NCBI RefSeq assembly: GCF_018918005.1
Contig: NZ_JAHLPR010000056.1
Coordinates: forward strand, 1 to 35,832
Source of the DNA: Paenibacillus sp. MSJ-34
GTDB lineage: Bacteria; Bacillota; Bacilli; Paenibacillales; Paenibacillaceae
Length of the DNA: 35,832 bases
Reading direction: 5' to 3'
A program made the position numbers and the translations under genes. The notes under the pieces are model-generated. The model made no database searches, was not told the DNA's origin, and saw only the letters and a program-made list of their open reading frames with translations. Numbering within the stretch: position 1 is the first letter of the stretch; each line of letters begins with the position of its first letter. Shown piece by piece: positions 27,120 to 34,638 of the stretch.

Positions 27120-28304
27120 TTACGTGCGCCGTTTCCGGCGCAACCAATAGACGATGCCGAATGGCAACCACACGAATAACGCCATGAAAATGACGGCGGA
27201 CAATGCCGAAATCATAAATTCTTCTCCAGGTCCGGCGTCCGTCTCCGGCATAACCACGCCGATCAGCAGCCATCCGACGACCGTAAACAGAAGGAAGCGC
27301 AGCGGAACCCAGAATATGAATCGTTTCGCCAAGTATTGATATACCGTCGCTGCGACGAACAAAATCACAAGGCATAGAACCGTGCCGTCGGACGGCAGGA
27401 TGCCTTTGTCGGCTAACTTAATGCCGGCAAAGATGAAAACATACAGCAAGCTGAAAATCACCCAAGTGGACCGTTGCGGTACGAATCTCGGCGAACTTTC
27501 CGCAGCGTTGCCGGTCCTCTCCGCCTCATTCGGCCGGAGCTCCTGCTGCCCGCCGTTATTCGCGATTGTCGCTTCCGCCCGTTCTCTCCGCTCCATCTCT
27601 TCAAGAATTAGCTCCAATTCTTTGTGCAAATGATGTTCGAAAGGGAACGGCAGCGAGTTTGCTTCTTCTCCCAACATCCGGAGTTGATCTTCTTCCGGTA
27701 GCTCGGACAGCAGCTTATTCGTCGCCCATAGCGGAATGCCGCGGCTTCGCAACTCCTTCAACCAAATTTCCGTATCGTAGTTTTCGTAGAAAGGAACGGC
27801 CAGCACGCGATTTTTCCATTCGTCGCGGTAAACGACATAGAGGATCGGGAGAATATGAAAATAGGGCTGTTGTTCCGTCAGCTTGCTTTTGCGATAAGCG
27901 TAATGATACGGAGCGATATACTTCGAAACATAGACGCGCTCGATCCGCTCCAGCGGGACAGTGTCTTCCCGGACGGTGCGGTCTTCGCGACGATAGATTC
28001 GGTACTCGATCCGATCCCCGTATAACCGGAAACGGTTCAGCAGACGATTTTTACGGATAGCCGTCCGCAAATAGCGGATCGTAAATCTTGCAAGCCACGC
28101 ACCCGGCAGCAACAGGAGCAGCAGCAGGAAGGTCCACCATGCGTGATAGCGGAACACAAGGTAAATCGGACCGGCAACGAGCGCTGCGGCAAGCGCCAGC
28201 AGAAACGACATCGCCTCGAACGTTAAAATCCAGTAGAATGGCTCCATACGGCGATCCGTCCGCTCGTGAATGCAATTACGATCGGTCGAAGCGATCAACA
28301 TCAT
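27120..28304 (-). CDS. Multi-pass membrane protein with PH-like cytosolic domain, unknown function
   Basis: This is a 394-residue protein. Two membrane segments lie near residues 25-68 (FEAMSFLLALAAALVAGPIYLVF and WWTFLLLLLLLPGAWL). A cytosolic region follows (RLYGDRIEYRIYRREDRTVREDTVPLERIERVYV) whose strand pattern resembles bacterial PH/YcxB-like domains. Then come an acidic-basic helical stretch (HKELELILEEMERRERAEA) and four C-terminal membrane segments ending in the basic tail RRKRRT. No catalytic motif was seen. AAGGAG precedes two adjacent ATG codons (28304 and 28301). It is divergent from the GNAT-fusion gene. Confidence 0.75.
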   Translation of the reverse strand: MMLIASTDRNCIHERTDRRMEPFYWILTFEAMSFLLALAAALVAGPIYLVFRYHAWWTFLLLLLLLPGAWLARFTIRYLRTAIRKNRLLNRFRLYGDRIEYRIYRREDRTVREDTVPLERIERVYVSKYIAPYHYAYRKSKLTEQQPYFHILPILYVVYRDEWKNRVLAVPFYENYDTEIWLKELRSRGIPLWATNKLLSELPEEDQLRMLGEEANSLPFPFEHHLHKELELILEEMERRERAEATIANNGGQQELRPNEAERTGNAAESSPRFVPQRSTWVIFSLLYVFIFAGIKLADKGILPSDGTVLCLVILFVAATVYQYLAKRFIFWVPLRFLLFTVVGWLLIGVVMPETDAGPGEEFMISALSAVIFMALFVWLPFGIVYWLRRKRRT

Positions 28305-28494
28305 CTCTCTCCTTTCCGTTTCATTTTCATGTTGTAATTATACGCCTCATCCGTGAAGGAGTTTCGTTTTGGACGACTCGGCATTTTCAAATGCCGCCCG
28401 GCTTGTCATTGGGAAAGATAAGTATGGAACGAAATCCCTTCCTCGTTCGTATAAGAATTATCTCCCATATATTGGTTGGATCGAGGTGGAAGGA

Positions 28495-31400
28495 ATGTCT
28501 GCGCTTATTGAAATTGTAAATTATCATCCTGGGTATGCGGCAAGCATCGCGGAGATGTGGAACCGAAGCCAGAATGAGTGGGGCGGCGGCACGACCGTCA
28601 GTACGGCCGAGCAGGTCAGGCAGGAGGAAGAAAACTCCGATTCGCTCGCGGTTTTTCTCGCCGTTTGCCAAGATGAGGTGGTCGGCTATTGCAGCGTGAG
28701 CGAGTATCGGGAGGATACGGGCGCTCTATATATTCAACTTCTGAACGTCCGCCCGGACTACCACGGCAAGAAAGTCGGCAAGATGCTCGTGCTGCGGGCT
28801 GTGGAGGAGACGATCCGGCGCGGGTGGCCGCGCTTGGATCTGTATACGTGGGAAGGCAATATGAAGGCGGTGCCGCTGTATAAGCGATGCGGTTTCTTCT
28901 GGGAGGACCGCGAGGAAGCGACGCATTTTATGAACTTCATTCCCCAGGTAGTTCATTGCGAAGCGCTCGAGCCGTACATGGCCGGAATCGATTGGTACGC
29001 CGATTCCACGCGAACGATCGAGGTGGTGCCGGACGGCCGGGACCATAACGGCTTCCAAACGTATACATACGCCTGGAGCAAGGACGGGCGCGAACTGCGC
29101 GTCGATTTCGAACGCAGGGGCCGGGGCATATGTTTGATCGAAACGCATGATTACCTGTTGTCAGCGGCGGCGGAATCGGCCGAGCCTGTGTTCGGTAAGG
29201 AATACACCGTTCAGTATCGCGTCGTCAACAAATCGGAAGCTCCGCTCAGGTTAGACTTTCAGGGCGAGCATGACCGCAACATTTCATTCGATTGGCAGCA
29301 ATCTGTGGAAATTGCGGGTGGGGAAGAGCGGACGCTCACCGCTCGTTTCTTCGTCGGGGAGATCGAAGAGGAACAGAGCGAGTGGCGGACTTGCCCGACC
29401 GTGCGGGCCGCCGTGACCGTCAACGGCCGCAAGGCGCTGCTGCAGGTCGGCGTCGTGCCGAAGTTCCCGGCGAACGTGACGATGAAGGTGCCCGATGTTA
29501 TGCATGCGCTTCAAGGACGATACGAATTTTATTTGGATGTGGAAAATCATTATCCGGAAGCGGCAACCTTCTCTTTTGAACTGCCTGCCGTGCCGTGGCT
29601 CGATATGGAGGAGCGCAGCTTGTCGGTAAGCCTGGAGGCGAAAGGGAGAACGTCTCTTGCTGTTCCGTACCGGCTGGCGGATTACGGATTTTACGAGCAG
29701 CGGCTGGAGATTGCGGCCTGTCCGGCGAGCGGCGGGACGTTCACGTTCCGCCGTTCCGTCGGCGGCGGGTTCCGCGGTCCGGGAGCGATGTGCGCCGGCG
29801 AGACCGAGCGCGCGCGTATTGCCGTGAACGGCAAATATTCGCTTGAAATTTTGACGAAAAGCAATCAGACGTATATCCGCCAAGCGGGAAGCGGGGACGA
29901 GGAGATCATGATGCTCCATCCGGCGATAGGAAAACCGTATTCCGGCGAGTTCTCCAAGCGCAAGCCGGAGCGGACGGAACGCAAGGAGGAGCGCGGGGCC
30001 GTCGGTTTCAAGCTGACGTATCGTTCCGTCGACCGCCCGCACATGTTGCTGCATACGCATTCGCTGCTCTATGCGGACGGCACGGTGAAAATGTGGTATG
30101 AATTGGAGAACGATTCGGACGACCCGACCGTTGCCGAACTGTGGGTTTCCCAACGCGTCCTTCATGATCTGTATCGTCTGGCGCTTCCTTACGGAGGTCG
30201 GATCGTGGAGACGAGCGGCTCTCACGGCAACGATTATGCATACTGGGACGGCAATAAAGTGGACGAACCGTGGCTCTACAGCCGCGGCGCATCGACGGCG
30301 GTCGGACTGTGCTGGTCCGACGGCTGGCGAATGAATCTTGGCGATTGGTATGCCGAGGTGGAAACCTGCTTCGGCCGGTTGCAAGCTCGTGAGACGAAGC
30401 GCTCCGGCGATATCGTGATGTCATGCGGAGGTTTCGACGATTGGCAGACGTTCCGCGACTTCGCCTTGAAGCGGCCCGCGACGAAGCATACGGCACAGCC
30501 CGTCTATCATATCGAGTTCGCCGCGAACGGCGGCAATCCGTTCGTCTCTCCGGAAGCGAAGGAAGTGGACGTGACGCTGCGAGACGCGAAGTCAAACGTA
30601 TGGGAAGGCGAGATTATCGCCTCGTACTCCGGCCGTCCCGAATCTGCCGTCACAGTCACGAGGTCGTTGGACGAGGAAAAGGCCGAAGCCCGATTCACGC
30701 TATCTTCTCCGGAACGATCCGGAGGCGTTGTCGAAGTGAATGCACGACTGGGCCCGTACGATGAGACCTATCGGACCGCGCTCTTTCCGCTCTCCTCTGA
30801 AATCGTCAAGCGTGCGAAGACGGACGAAGCGGGCAAGGAAACGCTGCGGGCGGATAACGGCCGGATTCAAATCGCCGTCTCGGCGGGCCATTACGCAGGG
30901 CTGCGCTCGCTCGCGGCCGACGGGCGGGAATGGCTTGCGACCGGTTTCCCGGAATACGGTCCGAAGTCGTGGTGGAATCCTTGGCCGGGCGGGATGTATG
31001 ACGAATTGGACGGGATGAGGGCTTTGTCCGTATTGAAGGAAGAGCGTTCCGCTTCGTTCGTTGATATTCCCGACGATCGGGGAAATATATGGTGCGGGAT
31101 TCGGGCCCGCCTGACCGTCAAGCGGCACGAAACGTTCAAAGGGTTGACGTGGGACGGGTATTATCTCCTGCTGCCAGGGGTGCCGGTGCTCGCTTACATC
31201 ACGGAAATCCGGCAGGAGACGGGCACATATCTGGACGGGAAGCGGCTGACGACCGAGATGTTTCTCCAGCAGGGCGAAGCCGCGGACTGGATGCGGACGT
31301 TCGGCCCGCAGGGCGAAACGACGCGGTACCGGTTGGGCAAGGGAGAATTGCAAGTGGAAGAAGCGCGCGATTATGCGTTCGGCCGCGACGAGGGGCCCGG

Positions 31401-31632
31401 CGTTATGCATATCGTGACGGACGAGTCCGTCATTCGGCCCAAGGTTTATTCCAACAAAGACGTCGCATGCGTCTCGTTCGCCCGTTTCCTGCATGTCCCG
31501 CATGGAAGTGTAAGCCGCTCTCAGCCGGTCTTTTTCGTCTTCGCAGACGGGGCACTCCCGCCGGAATCGCTGCGGACACTGCGCACATTAACGTTCCCGG
31601 GGAGCGCACCCGATCATACGGAAGGAGAGTGA
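28495..31632 (+). CDS. GNAT acetyltransferase fused to a large beta-rich domain (1045 aa)
   Basis: Residues about 1-150 form a GNAT domain: LLNVRPDYHGKKVGKMLVLRAVEETIRRG supplies the acetyl-CoA loop (HGKKVG) and AVPLYKRCGFFWE the C-terminal motif. Then come about 890 residues with no recognised family. They include strand-rich, CARDB/Ig-like parts (VQYRVVNKSEAPLRLDFQGEHD; NVTMKVPDVMHALQGRYEFYLDVENHY). Two Trp-rich segments follow (GLCWSDGWRMNLGDWYAEVE; KSWWNPWPGGMYDELDG), as often seen in glycan-active or glycan-binding proteins. There is no signal peptide, so it is cytosolic. ATG 28495 follows GAGGTGG by 6 nt; an upstream in-frame ATG (28369) lacks a site. The amidohydrolase starts 5 nt after its stop. 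A normal GNAT is about 150-190 aa, so this is an unusual fusion; substrate unknown. Confidence 0.85.
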   Translation: MSALIEIVNYHPGYAASIAEMWNRSQNEWGGGTTVSTAEQVRQEEENSDSLAVFLAVCQDEVVGYCSVSEYREDTGALYIQLLNVRPDYHGKKVGKMLVLRAVEETIRRGWPRLDLYTWEGNMKAVPLYKRCGFFWEDREEATHFMNFIPQVVHCEALEPYMAGIDWYADSTRTIEVVPDGRDHNGFQTYTYAWSKDGRELRVDFERRGRGICLIETHDYLLSAAAESAEPVFGKEYTVQYRVVNKSEAPLRLDFQGEHDRNISFDWQQSVEIAGGEERTLTARFFVGEIEEEQSEWRTCPTVRAAVTVNGRKALLQVGVVPKFPANVTMKVPDVMHALQGRYEFYLDVENHYPEAATFSFELPAVPWLDMEERSLSVSLEAKGRTSLAVPYRLADYGFYEQRLEIAACPASGGTFTFRRSVGGGFRGPGAMCAGETERARIAVNGKYSLEILTKSNQTYIRQAGSGDEEIMMLHPAIGKPYSGEFSKRKPERTERKEERGAVGFKLTYRSVDRPHMLLHTHSLLYADGTVKMWYELENDSDDPTVAELWVSQRVLHDLYRLALPYGGRIVETSGSHGNDYAYWDGNKVDEPWLYSRGASTAVGLCWSDGWRMNLGDWYAEVETCFGRLQARETKRSGDIVMSCGGFDDWQTFRDFALKRPATKHTAQPVYHIEFAANGGNPFVSPEAKEVDVTLRDAKSNVWEGEIIASYSGRPESAVTVTRSLDEEKAEARFTLSSPERSGGVVEVNARLGPYDETYRTALFPLSSEIVKRAKTDEAGKETLRADNGRIQIAVSAGHYAGLRSLAADGREWLATGFPEYGPKSWWNPWPGGMYDELDGMRALSVLKEERSASFVDIPDDRGNIWCGIRARLTVKRHETFKGLTWDGYYLLLPGVPVLAYITEIRQETGTYLDGKRLTTEMFLQQGEAADWMRTFGPQGETTRYRLGKGELQVEEARDYAFGRDEGPGVMHIVTDESVIRPKVYSNKDVACVSFARFLHVPHGSVSRSQPVFFVFADGALPPESLRTLRTLTFPGSAPDHTEGE

Positions 31633-31637
31633 ATGGA

Positions 31638-32501
31638 ATGAAAATGATCGATGCGCACATGCACCTGTCTCATATCGAATCGTTTAAGGAAACGGCGGCC
31701 GCTCGCTCGCTCGTAGATTACTCCGTAGAGGGGCTGTTGCGCGAATATGAGGAGAACGGCGTCGTGCTTGGCATCGGCATGGGGGTGACGGAAACGGACG
31801 GGGAAGGTTTCCCTGACAGAGGCGCCGCCACTCCTATGGGACTCGACATGGTCGAGTCCCCGTTTCCGCCGCAGATCGCCTACTGTCCGGGGGTTAACCC
31901 GCATACGCTGGATCAGAAGGCCTTGGATGCGTTGGAACGCGATTTGCGGCGGCCCGAGGCTGTCGGAATCAAAATTTATCTCGGCTATTATCCGTTCTAC
32001 GCCTATGACGACGTATACCAACCGGTGTACGAGCTAGCGAAACAATACAAGGTGCCGGTGGTCTACCATACAGGGGACACGTACTCGGAGCGCGGCCTTT
32101 TGAAATACGCGCATCCTTTGACGATCGACGAAGTAGCGGTCGCGCACCGCGAAGTTAATTTCATGATGGCGCACTTCGGGGATCCGTGGGTGCTGGACGG
32201 GGCCGAGGTTGTGTACAAGAACCGGAACGTGTTCGCCGATCTGTCCGGCCTGATGGTAGGGGATGCCGCGGAATGCGCGCGGCATAAGGATTCGCCCGTA
32301 TTCTTCGCACATCTGCGCCATGCGTTGACCTACTGCGACCATTACGACAAGATGCTGTTCGGCACCGATTGGCCGCTCGCCCCGGTACGCCCGTATTTGC
32401 AGTTCGTGCAGGAACTTATCCCGGAAGCGTACCACGAGGACGTGTTTTACAAAACCGCCCTGCGTGTCTTTCCGAAAATCACGCCTTTAGTGGAAGGATA
32501 G
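31638..32501 (+). CDS. Amidohydrolase-superfamily metal-dependent hydrolase (Amidohydro_2 type)
   Basis: This is a 287-residue cytosolic TIM-barrel enzyme. Metal-site motifs in order are DAHMHL (H7, H9 on strand 1), GIKIYLGYY (about 110), VVYHTGD (His about 144, strand 5), MAHFGDPW (His about 179, strand 6) and LFGTDWPL (Asp about 244, strand 8). This set fits the Amidohydro_2 group, which contains hydrolases and decarboxylases such as ACMSD. The ATG at 31638 lies 5 nt after the stop of the GNAT-fusion gene, with GGAG upstream inside that gene, so translation is coupled. The pair probably acts in one pathway: one enzyme adding an acetyl group, the other removing an acyl, amide or carboxyl group (inference). 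Confidence 0.9.
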   Translation: MKMIDAHMHLSHIESFKETAAARSLVDYSVEGLLREYEENGVVLGIGMGVTETDGEGFPDRGAATPMGLDMVESPFPPQIAYCPGVNPHTLDQKALDALERDLRRPEAVGIKIYLGYYPFYAYDDVYQPVYELAKQYKVPVVYHTGDTYSERGLLKYAHPLTIDEVAVAHREVNFMMAHFGDPWVLDGAEVVYKNRNVFADLSGLMVGDAAECARHKDSPVFFAHLRHALTYCDHYDKMLFGTDWPLAPVRPYLQFVQELIPEAYHEDVFYKTALRVFPKITPLVEG

Positions 32502-32515
32502 GCCAGGGCGTAATG

Positions 32516-32570
32516 AACCCTTCGCTAGACCTCACAACGTTACAACGAGGTGGGTCTGCGAAGGGTTTGC
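32516..32570 (+). terminator. Terminator of the GNAT-fusion/amidohydrolase operon
   Basis: The 10-bp arms AACCCTTCGC and GCGAAGGGTT are extended inward by AGACC/GGTCT, followed by TTGCTTATT. It lies 14 nt after the stop. The T tract is weak but the stem is long. Confidence 0.7.
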
Positions 32571-32889
32571 TTATTGGTATGCCGATTTTAAACAAATCCC
32601 GGGCACGCCGCTATGGGCTTAGAAACTTGCCGCCGCGATACTTGGACACAGGATCCGCTATTTGTGAACATTCCTTATATTTCGGCACCTATCCGGACAG
32701 AGGATCCCCTAATCGGGGTTTTCGATAGGAAATTGCACGCTTTTTGCCCGAATAAAGGAATCTGTGTCCGCGAAATGCGCAAATCCCCCCTTTTTGTCAC
32801 AAATAGCGGAGCGACGGTCCGCGAACCCATCTGGAGCCGAACCGAAAACAAAGCGCATTGTGTATTGCTAATAAGTATGTTAAGATAAT
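32571..32889. repeat. Spacer with four copies of the GGATCC/TGTCCG intergenic repeat
   Basis: Copies lie at about 32640-32668 and 32686-32716 (minus orientation) and 32748-32780 and 32792-32826 (plus orientation). Typical cores are CACAAATAGCGGATCC, then TGTGTCC. They alternate inward-facing, giving partial hairpin potential. ORFs crossing them have no ribosome site and encode repeat-type peptides. Confidence 0.7.
32857..32885 (+). promoter_or_regulatory. Candidate promoter of the hflX leader
   Basis: TTGTGT and TAAGAT, 17 bp apart, end about 20 nt before the upstream-ORF ribosome site at 32905. The match to consensus is modest; it is favoured because it places the transcript start just before the leader ORF and downstream of the repeats. 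Confidence 0.4.
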
Positions 32890-32920
32890 GGTACTTTGAG
32901 GAACGGAGGGTTCATCTGTC

Positions 32921-32962
32921 ATGGTAGATATCAAAATCCGATTCAACGCTTTAAGCCGCTAA
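32921..32962 (+). CDS. Upstream ORF in the hflX leader (13-aa leader peptide)
   Basis: The peptide MVDIKIRFNALSR ends with TAA. A strong Shine-Dalgarno GGAGGG (32905-32910) lies 10 nt before the ATG, better than at many long genes here. It is about 340 nt upstream of hflX and about 96 nt before the first terminator in the leader. It contains Lys-Ile-Arg, a '+x+' motif of the type known to stall ribosomes carrying macrolides. The short coding length, good initiation site and terminator downstream are the layout of a ribosome-sensing attenuator. Translation and stalling are inferred. Confidence 0.55.
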   Translation: MVDIKIRFNALSR

Positions 32963-33057
32963 CTGAATAGTGCTTGAAGGCTCTGTCTGTGTACGGAGCG
33001 ATCGGGATTGGTCTGCCTTGGAAAGGAACCCCTTATTTGCATATACCGTTGACGAGG

Positions 33058-33087
33058 GAGGGACAGGACAAATCTGCCCTCTTTTTT
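33058..33087 (+). terminator. Leader terminator 1 (candidate attenuator) before hflX
   Basis: GAGGG(A)CAG (33058-33066) pairs with CTGCCCTC (33074-33081) as 8 bp with one bulged A and a 7-nt loop, followed by six T residues. Part of its 5' arm (33061-33067) can pair instead with TCTGTCT at 32982-32988 just after the upstream ORF, seven pairs including two G-U, a possible antiterminator. No gene ends in front of it other than the 13-codon ORF, which argues for attenuation. Confidence 0.65.
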
Positions 33088-33244
33088 GCTGCAAATTTGT
33101 ATCCATATGGCGTACTGGAATGGCCGGGAATGGCGCGGTTTCGCATTGCAAAGGCCGTTTTTCCGAGAGGAGCGGGACTTTGTTCTTATGCGGGAACTAG
33201 GTCTCTTAAGGCGTATTTCGGCGTATCCTCCCATTCGCTTCAAG

Positions 33245-33270
33245 CACAGGCAGACGGCCTGTGTTTTTAT
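33245..33270 (+). terminator. Leader terminator 2 directly before hflX
   Basis: A perfect 7-bp stem CACAGGC/GCCTGTG with loop AGACG is followed by TTTTTATTTT. It ends about 20 nt before the hflX ribosome-binding site (AGGAGGG). A second conditional terminator so near the gene suggests that much transcription is stopped in the leader under normal conditions. Confidence 0.7.
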
Positions 33271-33303
33271 TTTGACAAAAGGATTTTTAGGAGGGAAATA
33301 TAT

Positions 33304-34581
33304 ATGGAACAAAAGCAGAAAGCGATACTGGTTGGCGTCAACATTCGCAATCAGCCGAGTTTCGATTATTCGATGGAGGAATTGGGCAATTTGGCCGCCG
33401 CTTGCGAGATCGAGTCCGTCGGCATGATGACGCAAAATTTGCCGCGCGCGAATCCGTCGCATTATATCGGGACGGGCAAAATTCAAGAGCTGCGGGCGAT
33501 TCTGGATGAGCTCGGAGCCGAAACGGCTATTTTCAACGATGAATTGTCTCCTTCGCAAATTCGCAATTTGGAGGCGGATTTGGATTGCAGAGTCATTGAC
33601 CGGACGATGCTGATCTTGGACATTTTCGCCGAACGCGCCAAAACGAAAGAAGCGCAAATGCAAGTGGAAGTGGCGCAGCTGCAATATATGCTGCCGCGGC
33701 TCGTCGGATTGCGCGAATCGCTCGGCCGCCAAGGCGGAGGTGCCGGCTTGAAGAACAGAGGCGCCGGGGAGACGAAGCTGGAACTCGACCGCCGCCGCAT
33801 CGAAGAAAGAATTACGGCCTTGAACAAGGAATTGGAAGCTCTCGGTTCAAGGCGCGAGACGCAGCGGAAACAAAGGGTGAAGAATGAAGTTCCGGTCGTA
33901 TCGCTCGTCGGATATACCAATGCCGGGAAATCGACGTTGATGAATGCGCTCGTGGAGACGTTTCATCCGTCGTCCAATAAACAGGTGTTTGAAAAGGATA
34001 TGCTGTTCGCCACGCTGGAAACGTCCGTAAGAAGCATTGCGCTGCCGGATCATAAATCGTTCCTGCTAACGGACACGGTCGGATTCGTCGATAAGCTGCC
34101 GCATCATCTGGTCAGGGCGTTTCGCTCCACGTTGGAAGAGGCGGCGGAAGCGGATGTGCTCATTCATGTTGTGGACATCTCCAACCCGAATTACGAGCTG
34201 TTGATCGACATTACAAACCGAACGCTGAAATCGATCGGCGTAGACAATATCCCGGTCATTTACGCTTATAATAAAGCGGATTTGGCGGGCGTCGAGTATC
34301 CGGCGGTGCAGGACGATAGCGTCACGATGTCGGCCAAACGGAAAATCGGCGTCGACGAATTGATCGGATTGATTCGCACCCGTATTTTCACCGATTATGT
34401 GCGATGCGAAATGCTCATTCCTTACGACCAAGGCGGCATTGTGGCGTATTTGAACGAACATGCCCATATTTTGGCGACAAGTTATGAGAACGAAGGCACC
34501 AAATTGTCGCTCGAATGCAAGCAAAGCGACTATGAGAAATACCGTACATTTGCCGTCGATGCTTATGATGGAATTCGTTAG
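33304..34581 (+). CDS. hflX: Ribosome-associated GTPase HflX
   Basis: This is a 425-residue cytosolic GTPase that binds the 50S subunit and splits stalled or idle 70S ribosomes; some Bacillota copies (HflXr) give resistance to macrolides and lincosamides. The N-terminal HflX domain (about 1-195) shows NPSHYIGTGKIQEL, LQYMLPRL, and the Gly-rich SLGRQGGGAGLKNRGAGETKLE segment that contacts the ribosome. The G domain has GYTNAGKST (about 203), DTVGF (258) and NKAD (323). Length is normal. ATG 33304 follows AGGAGGG; the frame stays open about 110 codons upstream, but that part runs through two terminator hairpins and is not conserved-looking. It is controlled, by inference, through the long leader with an upstream ORF. 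Confidence 0.95.
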   Translation: MEQKQKAILVGVNIRNQPSFDYSMEELGNLAAACEIESVGMMTQNLPRANPSHYIGTGKIQELRAILDELGAETAIFNDELSPSQIRNLEADLDCRVIDRTMLILDIFAERAKTKEAQMQVEVAQLQYMLPRLVGLRESLGRQGGGAGLKNRGAGETKLELDRRRIEERITALNKELEALGSRRETQRKQRVKNEVPVVSLVGYTNAGKSTLMNALVETFHPSSNKQVFEKDMLFATLETSVRSIALPDHKSFLLTDTVGFVDKLPHHLVRAFRSTLEEAAEADVLIHVVDISNPNYELLIDITNRTLKSIGVDNIPVIYAYNKADLAGVEYPAVQDDSVTMSAKRKIGVDELIGLIRTRIFTDYVRCEMLIPYDQGGIVAYLNEHAHILATSYENEGTKLSLECKQSDYEKYRTFAVDAYDGIR

Positions 34582-34595
34582 AGGTTAGCGGCTGT

Positions 34596-34638
34596 CGCGG
34601 ACCCAGGTTTCGTTCTTATGAGGGATCCTGTGTCCGCG
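34596..34638. terminator. Hairpin between convergent hflX and DUF3626 gene (also a copy of the GGATCC/TGTCCG repeat)
   Basis: CGCGGACCCAGG (34596-34607) and CCTGTGTCCGCG (34627-34638) pair at 11 of 12 positions around a 19-nt loop. There is no clear T tract on either side. It overlaps the last codons of the minus-strand gene and contains the GGATCC...TGTCCGCG core of the intergenic repeat family. Confidence 0.5.

Noticed and set aside
29284-30384. Minus-strand ORF of 366 codons opposite the GNAT-fusion gene
   Set aside because: It is a shadow of the strongly supported plus-strand gene; its composition is Arg/His/Ala-rich without domains.
32613-32888. 91-codon plus-strand ORF upstream of hflX
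   Set aside because: It consists of four intergenic repeat copies and lacks a translation start signal; peptides of this kind follow from the repeat itself.
32974-33303. In-frame 110-codon N-terminal extension of hflX
   Set aside because: It crosses two intrinsic terminators, lacks a ribosome site at its first ATG, and would lengthen HflX beyond its family size; AGGAGGG stands directly before the ATG at 33304.
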